A DNA stretch of 64,000 nt, from NCBI GenBank assembly GCA_964393825.1, contig CAYMUY010000019.1, positions 15,027 through 79,026 of the forward strand, written 5' to 3'. Within the stretch, counting starts at the first letter, position 1. Every line of letters starts with the position of its first letter. Under the pieces are notes generated by a model. The model was not told where the DNA came from and did not search any database. It was given only the letters and a program-made list of their open reading frames with translations. Below, one piece after another: positions 58,629 to 64,000 of this stretch. The position numbers and the translations under genes are program-made. The stretch is from PFJX01 sp964393825 (GTDB taxonomy: Bacteria; Pseudomonadota; Gammaproteobacteria; Burkholderiales; Thiobacillaceae).

Positions 58629-61600
58629 ATGCGCTTCTACCGCGCCCTGCTGAGCAACCACCCGCTCGCCAACATCGCCTTCCTGGTGGTGCTGGTGATG
58701 GGCTTGCTGGCCTATCGCGGCATGCCGCGCGAGCAGGATCCGGAAATCAACTTCAACTGGCTGATGGTGGTCACCGCCCTGCCGGGAGCCTCGGCCGGCG
58801 ATGTCGAGCGCAAGGTCACGCAACCGCTGGAAGAAGCGGCGGCGCGCATCGGCGACATCCGTTTCATTTCCAGCACCAGCCGCGAAGGCGTCTCCACCCT
58901 GCTGGTCCGCTTCCGCGATATCCCCGAATACGATTTCGACCGCCATGTGACCGATCTGCGCCGCGAAGTGCAGACCGCCGCCAAGCGCGACCTGCCTCCC
59001 GAGGCCAACGAGCCGCTGGTCACCGAGATCACCACCAACAACGGTTTTCCCAGCGCCATGCTGTTGCTGGAAGGCGCCGCCAACGACGAAGCCCTGCGCG
59101 ACGCCGCGCGGCGGCTGAAGGTGGATCTGGAGCGCATGCCCGGTGTCGACACCGTGTTCGCCACCGGCCTGTCCGACCCGGAACTGCGCGTCACCCTGCG
59201 TCCATCGGCCGTGGCGGCGCGTGGACTGAATGCGGCCGATGTCGCCGATGCCGTCGCCCACTGGTTTCAGGACACGCCGGCGGGGCGCGTGCGGGTGGGC
59301 GAGGAGGAATGGCTGTTGCGGGTGTTCGGCCAGGATGTCTCGCCGGATCATCTCGCCCGCCTGACCGTGTTTTCCGCCGGCAACCCGGCCCAACAGACGC
59401 CGCTGGAAGATGTGGCGGAACTGGCGCGAGCACGGGAAAAACCCGCCACCCTGGTCAGCCACCAGGGCCGCCCGGCAGTGCTGCTGGCGATCACCAAGAA
59501 AAGCCGGGTCAACACCCTGGAACTGGTCGAGCGGGTCAACGGCCGGATCACGGCGCAAAACGCCCTTCTCGCCGGCAGCGGCCTGCGCCTCACCCTGCTC
59601 GACGACCAGACCATTCCCACCCGCCAGTCCATCGGCATCATGCAGAACAACGCCTTGCAGGGGCTGATGTTCGTGTTCCTGCTGTCCTGGCTGTTTCTCG
59701 GCTCGCGCATGGCCTTCCTCACCAGCCTGGGCATCCCTTTCTCCCTGGCCGGCACCTTCTGGATCCTTTCCCTCACCGGCAACACCCTGAACATGACCGT
59801 GCTGCTCGGCGCCATCATCGCCCTGGGCATGCTGGTGGACGACGCGGTGGTGATCCTGGAAGACATCTATTACCGCATGGCGCGCGGCGCGGCGGCGCTG
59901 GAGGCGGCGACCCTGGCGGTCACCAGCGTCGGGCTGCCGGTGCTGGCCTCGGTGCTGACCACGATGGCGGCTTTCCTGCCGTTGATGCTGCTGCCGGGTA
60001 TCGTCGGCAAGTTCATGATGGTGGTGCCGCTGGTCGTCACCCTGGCACTGGCCGTCAGCCTGGTGGAAGCGTTCTGGATGCTGCCCACCCACGTCGCCGC
60101 GTTGAAGCCCGACTTTGCCCGCCCCAGCCGCCTGCACGCCTGGCGCACCCGTTTCACCCATGCCCTGCGGATCAGGTACGTCCGCCTGCTGCTGCTCGCC
60201 ATGCGCCATGCCTGGCTCTCCGCCAGCCTGATTGCCGCCGCCTTCGCGCTCGCCTTCCTGGCTGTGGCGGGCGGCTGGGTCAAGCAGAACTTCTTCGCGA
60301 TGGACCCGATCCGGCTGTTCTACGTCAGCCTGGACATGCCGCCCAGCACCGCGCTCGACGTGACCCTGCGCCAGGCGGAACACCTGGAACGCGCCGTCAC
60401 CGCCCGCCTGCGCGCGGGCGAACTGCGCGGCGCCGCTAGTTATGCCGGGCTGAAGTTCACCGATACCGAACCGTTCTACGGCGAGGCCTATGGCCAGGTG
60501 GCGGTGTCGCTGCTGCCGCGCGAAGGCGAGATGCGCACCACGGATGCCGTGGTGGAAGCCATGCGCCACGAGATCGAAGCCCTGCGCCTGGGCGGCACCA
60601 TCACCTTCACCATCATCTCTGGCGGCCCGCCGGCGCAGAAGCCGGTGAAAGTGCGTTTGCGCGGCGACGATTACGCGCAGTTACGGCGCGCAGCCGACGA
60701 GCTCAAGGCGGTGGTGGCGCGCCTCCCCGGTATCCGCGACCTGGTCGACGACGACCTCCCCGGCCGTCGCGAACTGGTGCTGCGGGTGGATGCCGACGCG
60801 GTGCGCGCCGCCGGCCTCGACCCGGCGCAAGTGGCGCGCCTGGTGCGGCTGCACGCGGAAGGCGAGATCGTCGCGGTGGCGCGTGACCACGGCGAGAAGA
60901 TCGAAGTCCGGGTGCGCGGCCCGGAGCGCAACCTGGACGACATCCAGGCCGCGCTCGCCGACCCGGTGGCCCTGCCGGGCGGCGGCACCACCACGCTGAA
61001 CGCGCTGGTGAAAAGCGAAACGCATGTCGCCAAGGGCGTGATCAAACGCTATGACCTGCGCCGCGCCATCACCGTCGAGGCGAACCTGGACCAGACCAGG
61101 ACCGACACCCTCGCCGCCAACCAGTTCATCAAGGCGGAATGGGCCAGGCTGGCAACGCGCCATCCCGGTGTCGGCATCGACTTCTCCGGTGAACTCGACG
61201 ACATCCAGGAAAGCCTGGATTCCATGCTGACCCTGTTCCTGCTCGGCCTCGGCCTGATCTACCTGATCCTCGCCACGCAGTTCAGGAGCTACTGGCAGCC
61301 GTTGATGATCCTGGTCACCGTGCCGATGGCCTTCACCGGCGTGGTGTTCGGCCTGGTCGTCTCCAACAACCCGCTGTCGCTGTATTCGCTGTACGGCGCG
61401 ATCGCCCTGGTCGGCATCGCGGTGAACTCCGCCATCGTCCTGATCGACGCCGCCAACCAGCGCCGCCGCACCGGCATGGCTCCGCTGCATGCCGCCGTCT
61501 ACGCCGCCCGCCGCCGCGTGGTGCCCATCCTCATCACCAGCAGCACCACCATCGGCAGCCTGCTGTCGCTGGCCCTGGGGCTGGGCGGCAAGTCGCTGAT

Positions 61601-61718
61601 CTGGGGGCCGGTGGCCTCGGCCATCGTCTGGGGCCTGACCATCTCCACCGTGCTGACCCTGTTCGTCATTCCCCTGCTCTACCGGATCTTCATGAGGAAG
61701 CCGCATGTCGCCGCGTGA
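58629..61718 (+). CDS. RND-family efflux pump, inner-membrane transporter (AcrB-type)
   Basis: A 1029-residue trimeric drug/proton antiporter. It starts FYRALLSNHPLANIAFLVVLVMGLLAY and has the typical RND plan of 12 spans and two large periplasmic loops. REQDPEINFNWLMVVTALPGASAGDVE lies near 35 and the proton-relay Asp-Asp in LGMLVDDAVVILEDIYYRMA near residue 400. The C-terminal repeat has LVGIAVNSAIVLIDAANQRRRTGM and TSSTTIGSLLSLALG. It is closest to the hydrophobe/amphiphile exporters with unknown substrate. The start codon abuts the palindrome. Its stop lies inside the glycerate kinase gene (14-base overlap). Confidence 0.95.
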   Translation: MRFYRALLSNHPLANIAFLVVLVMGLLAYRGMPREQDPEINFNWLMVVTALPGASAGDVERKVTQPLEEAAARIGDIRFISSTSREGVSTLLVRFRDIPEYDFDRHVTDLRREVQTAAKRDLPPEANEPLVTEITTNNGFPSAMLLLEGAANDEALRDAARRLKVDLERMPGVDTVFATGLSDPELRVTLRPSAVAARGLNAADVADAVAHWFQDTPAGRVRVGEEEWLLRVFGQDVSPDHLARLTVFSAGNPAQQTPLEDVAELARAREKPATLVSHQGRPAVLLAITKKSRVNTLELVERVNGRITAQNALLAGSGLRLTLLDDQTIPTRQSIGIMQNNALQGLMFVFLLSWLFLGSRMAFLTSLGIPFSLAGTFWILSLTGNTLNMTVLLGAIIALGMLVDDAVVILEDIYYRMARGAAALEAATLAVTSVGLPVLASVLTTMAAFLPLMLLPGIVGKFMMVVPLVVTLALAVSLVEAFWMLPTHVAALKPDFARPSRLHAWRTRFTHALRIRYVRLLLLAMRHAWLSASLIAAAFALAFLAVAGGWVKQNFFAMDPIRLFYVSLDMPPSTALDVTLRQAEHLERAVTARLRAGELRGAASYAGLKFTDTEPFYGEAYGQVAVSLLPREGEMRTTDAVVEAMRHEIEALRLGGTITFTIISGGPPAQKPVKVRLRGDDYAQLRRAADELKAVVARLPGIRDLVDDDLPGRRELVLRVDADAVRAAGLDPAQVARLVRLHAEGEIVAVARDHGEKIEVRVRGPERNLDDIQAALADPVALPGGGTTTLNALVKSETHVAKGVIKRYDLRRAITVEANLDQTRTDTLAANQFIKAEWARLATRHPGVGIDFSGELDDIQESLDSMLTLFLLGLGLIYLILATQFRSYWQPLMILVTVPMAFTGVVFGLVVSNNPLSLYSLYGAIALVGIAVNSAIVLIDAANQRRRTGMAPLHAAVYAARRRVVPILITSSTTIGSLLSLALGLGGKSLIWGPVASAIVWGLTISTVLTLFVIPLLYRIFMRKPHVAA

Positions 61719-62976
61719 CCTGCTGACCGGCGCGTTCCAGGCCGGGGTCGATGCCGTGCGCGCCGAGGCGCTGCTGCCGCCGCATCTGCCACCGCCGGTA
61801 CGCGGCCGCAACATCGTCGTTGCCGCCGGCAAGGCGGCGGCCGACATGGCCGCCTGCCTGGAAGCCCACTGGCCGCTGGCCGCCGCCCTGGAAGGCCTCG
61901 CCCTCACCCGCCACGGCCACGGCGCCCCGACGGTGCGCATCGAAGTGGTCGAAGCCGGCCACCCGCTGCCCGACGCCACCGGACTGGCGGCGGCGGAACG
62001 GCTGCTGGCGCGGGTGGAAAGCGCCGGGCCGGAGGATCAGGTGATCGCGTTGCTCTCCGGCGGCGGCTCCAGCCTGTTGAGCCTGCCCGCCGCCGGCATC
62101 GAACTCGCCGACCTGCGCGCGGTCGGCGCCGCCCTGCTCGCCAGCGGCGCGCCCATTGCCGACATCAATTGCGTGCGCAAGCACCTCTCGCGCACGCTCG
62201 GCGGCCAGCTGACGGCGGCGTGCCAGGCCTCGGTCACCGCCCTGCTGCTCTCCGACGTGGCCGGCGACGACCCGGCGGTGATCGCCTCCGGCCCGTTCGC
62301 GCCCGACCCCACGACCCATGCCGACGCCCTCGCCGTGCTGGCACGCTGGAACGTGGCGGCGCCGGACGCGGTGCTCCAACACCTGCAACGCGGCGCCGCC
62401 GGCGAGATCGCGGAGACGCCGAAACCGGGTGCCCCCTGCTTCGCGCGGGTGACAACCCGCGTCATCGGCAACGGCCACACGCTACTGGAAGGCGCCGCGA
62501 TGTTCCTCGCGGGAGCGGGCATCCGCCCGATCATCCTGGGCGACACCTACACGGGCGAGGCCCGAGAAGTGGCACAGGTGTTCGCCGCGCTGGCGCGCGA
62601 GATCAGCCTGCAGCGGAACCCCTGGGTCCCTCCTCTGGTCCTGCTCTCCGGCGGTGAAACCAGTGTCACCGTCAAGGGCCAAGGTCGTGGCGGCCGCAAC
62701 ACGGAGTTCCTGCTGGCCTTGGCGCTGGCCCTCGACGGCCTGTCCGGCGTCCATGCCCTGGCGGCCGACAGCGACGGCCTCGACGGCACCGAAGACAACG
62801 CCGGCGCCCTGCTGGCACCCGACACCCTGACCCGTGCCGCCGGCCAGGACGTTGATGCTCGCGCGCATCTGGCGAACAACGATGCCTACGGTTTCTTCAC
62901 CACCCTGGACGATCTGCTGGTCACCGGTCCGACCCGGACCAACGCCAACGATTTCCGCGCGATCCTGATCCTGTAG
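61705..62976 (+). CDS. Glycerate 2-kinase (MOFRL/GckA type)
   Basis: A 423-residue kinase phosphorylating glycerate to 2-phosphoglycerate (the TtuD/GckA family). N-terminal domain: NIVVAAGKAAADMAACLE near 36, EAGHPLPDATGLAAAERLL near 83, IALLSGGGSSLLSLPA near 112, NCVRKHLSRTLGGQL near 150 and LLLSDVAGDDPAVIASGPFAPDPTTHADAL near 190. The MOFRL domain: VLLSGGETSVTVKGQGRGGRNTEFLLALAL near 310-340 and AADSDGLDGTEDNAGAL. It overlaps the RND pump gene by 14 bases, yet the functions are unrelated. Confidence 0.95.
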   Translation: MSPRDLLTGAFQAGVDAVRAEALLPPHLPPPVRGRNIVVAAGKAAADMAACLEAHWPLAAALEGLALTRHGHGAPTVRIEVVEAGHPLPDATGLAAAERLLARVESAGPEDQVIALLSGGGSSLLSLPAAGIELADLRAVGAALLASGAPIADINCVRKHLSRTLGGQLTAACQASVTALLLSDVAGDDPAVIASGPFAPDPTTHADALAVLARWNVAAPDAVLQHLQRGAAGEIAETPKPGAPCFARVTTRVIGNGHTLLEGAAMFLAGAGIRPIILGDTYTGEAREVAQVFAALAREISLQRNPWVPPLVLLSGGETSVTVKGQGRGGRNTEFLLALALALDGLSGVHALAADSDGLDGTEDNAGALLAPDTLTRAAGQDVDARAHLANNDAYGFFTTLDDLLVTGPTRTNANDFRAILIL

Positions 62977-63003
62977 CGCGGCCACGATGCCGGCACGACA
63001 GGG

Positions 63004-63783
63004 TCAATGCACCCGGCTTTCCGGCGACTCCACCACCCTGACCAGGTCGCCCACCCGCAAGCCCAGCTTCTCCGCCGCGCTGCCCCGGTTCACCGCAATC
63101 TCGATCAGGCCGGAACTGTTCACATGCCAGAACGCTTCGCCCTTGCCGGCCTCCATGAACACCCGCCGCCAGGGCAGGACATTGCCCTTCACCTCGATAC
63201 TGGAAGCACTCTCGACGAGGCCGCCGCCATTGTTGCCGCCGCCGAGGTTGCCGCGTATTCCGCTCCAGGCGTTGCCGTAGTGGTCGATGTAGAGGATGCG
63301 CGCCAATTCCCCCGTGTCGAAGTTCACATCCAGGCCGTCGGCGGCGGCCAGTTTTTCAGCGGGAAAGTGGCCGGCGGCGATCCATGCGGCGATGGGTGCG
63401 AACAGGTCGCGGCCGTGGAAGGATTCGGAGCAAGGTTGCGGCCGCCAGACGATACGCCAGACCCGAAGCGTGGCTGCCCGCCCGGCCAGCACCGAGAGCA
63501 GGCCGTTGTCGGGACCGACGTAGAAACGGCCATCGGCTTCCACCACCACCGCCACGCGCGGCCCGCCGACACCCGGGTCGACCACCGCCAGCACCACCGC
63601 GCCGACAGGCAGGTCGCGGCAGAGGGCGGCGAGCAGATGGGCGCCGGCATGGGCGTTGAAGTCGGGCGCGGCATGCAGCAGGTCGATCACCGGAATTTCT
63701 GGCGCGACGCCAGCGAGCACCGCCTTAACCTGGCCCACGTAGGGGTCCTGCCAGCCATAGTCGGTAAACAGCAACAGCATCAT
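63004..63783 (-). CDS. SAM hydroxide adenosyltransferase (SAM hydrolase, DUF62 family)
   Basis: A 259-residue DUF62-type enzyme, which hydrolyses S-adenosylmethionine to adenosine and methionine (relatives include chlorinases and fluorinases). Motifs: LLLFTDYGWQDPYVGQVKAVL at the start, VLAVVDPGVGGPRVAVVVEADGRFYVGPDNGLLS near 65-95, SESFHGRDLFAPIAAWIA near 120 and the C-domain ILYIDHYGNAWSGI near 165. A halogenase-type loop is not evident. ATG 63783 has AAGGA upstream; 63780 is the next codon. It converges on the glycerate kinase gene. Confidence 0.92.
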   Translation of the reverse strand: MMLLLFTDYGWQDPYVGQVKAVLAGVAPEIPVIDLLHAAPDFNAHAGAHLLAALCRDLPVGAVVLAVVDPGVGGPRVAVVVEADGRFYVGPDNGLLSVLAGRAATLRVWRIVWRPQPCSESFHGRDLFAPIAAWIAAGHFPAEKLAAADGLDVNFDTGELARILYIDHYGNAWSGIRGNLGGGNNGGGLVESASSIEVKGNVLPWRRVFMEAGKGEAFWHVNSSGLIEIAVNRGSAAEKLGLRVGDLVRVVESPESRVH

Positions 63784-63946
63784 CGATTCCTTGGAAAAGT
63801 GCCGGACGCCATTGTCCCCCACGGCGCCGGGGAGTGGCGCGGCGATGAATGTCTTGCAGGGGGGGGGAGGATGAAACGCCGGCCTCGCGCCGGCAACCCG
63901 ACTTCACCCGGGTGTTGCCCGGGCACAGGTCAAGCCTGGAAAAAAC

Positions 63947-64000
63947 TGGGGTGATGGATGGGACTCGAACCCACAACAGCCAGAATCACAATCTGGGACT
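63947..64000 (-). tRNA. tRNA-His (GTG), 5' part outside window
   Basis: Read on the minus strand, the anticodon arm CCAGA-TTGTGAT-TCTGG gives GTG. It is followed by the T-arm GTGGGTTCGAGTCCCAT, acceptor CCATCAC, discriminator C and CCA (63949-63947). The 5' part (about 23 bases) is cut off at the window edge. Six T follow within two bases (63945-63940). Confidence 0.95.

Noticed and set aside
58617..60569. A 650-codon open frame opposite the RND pump
   Set aside because: Antisense to a complete RND gene; rich in His, Gln and Gly as expected of a shadow frame.

Overview
The window looks like a scaffold piece from a GC-rich Betaproteobacterium (Rhodocyclales/Nitrosomonadales-like). The basis is gene order and content: folP-glmM-pstSCAB, pilT-pilU divergent from yggS-proC-yggT, maf-rng, the PEP-CTERM/PrsT envelope system, and many palindromic intergenic repeats. 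This is judged by reading; no database search or computation was run. A 100-N scaffold gap lies at 43009-43108.

Layout. 1-9141: end of a GT4 glycosyltransferase, a pyruvate-kinase-like protein, the high-affinity phosphate transporter pstSCAB behind a candidate Pho box, then glmM and folP. 9142-17400: a candidate sigma-54 promoter drives a PEP-CTERM zinc-metalloprotease-like protein. It is followed by a small secreted protein, the TPR lipoprotein PrsT, a NarL-type two-component pair, three small proteins and a diguanylate-cyclase remnant. 17600-27650: EVE protein, TauE exporter, hydrolase, pilU/pilT, and a tightly coupled yggS-proC-yggT-DUF167-dynamin-like GTPase operon. A lipoprotein gene broken at an 11-G tract and a FlgO-like lipoprotein follow. 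27800-36900: rng and maf, separated from rlmH by a Fur-box-controlled outer-membrane barrel protein and a MacAB-like exporter. An apparent orphan selenosugar synthase gene (senB) heads the rlmH operon. 37011-37244: tRNA-Ala and tRNA-Glu with promoter and terminator.

37502-48956 is the main accessory region: seven consecutive, mostly translationally coupled genes. They encode a SNF2-type helicase, DUF4391, type III methyltransferase (Mod), Fic AMP-transferase, an unknown protein, type III restriction subunit (Res) and an unknown helical protein. The mod gene holds in-frame 96-bp repeats, each able to fold into a hairpin, and an AT-rich recognition domain. This expanded type III restriction-modification locus is the best candidate for an uncharacterised composite defence system. 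49000-50500 adds an HD hydrolase, a HigA-like antitoxin and a HicB antitoxin whose HicA toxin gene is reduced to a stub.

50598-55820: ECF sigma/anti-sigma pair, Cpx-like two-component system, two CpxR-like boxes, a Spy/CpxP chaperone and two envelope proteins sharing a C-terminal module. 55854-64000: trmJ, suhB, an RND efflux adaptor and pump, glycerate 2-kinase, a SAM hydrolase-like protein and a partial tRNA-His.

Palindromic repeats of at least five types sit at gene borders throughout. Several touch start or stop codons, or have become coding sequence.
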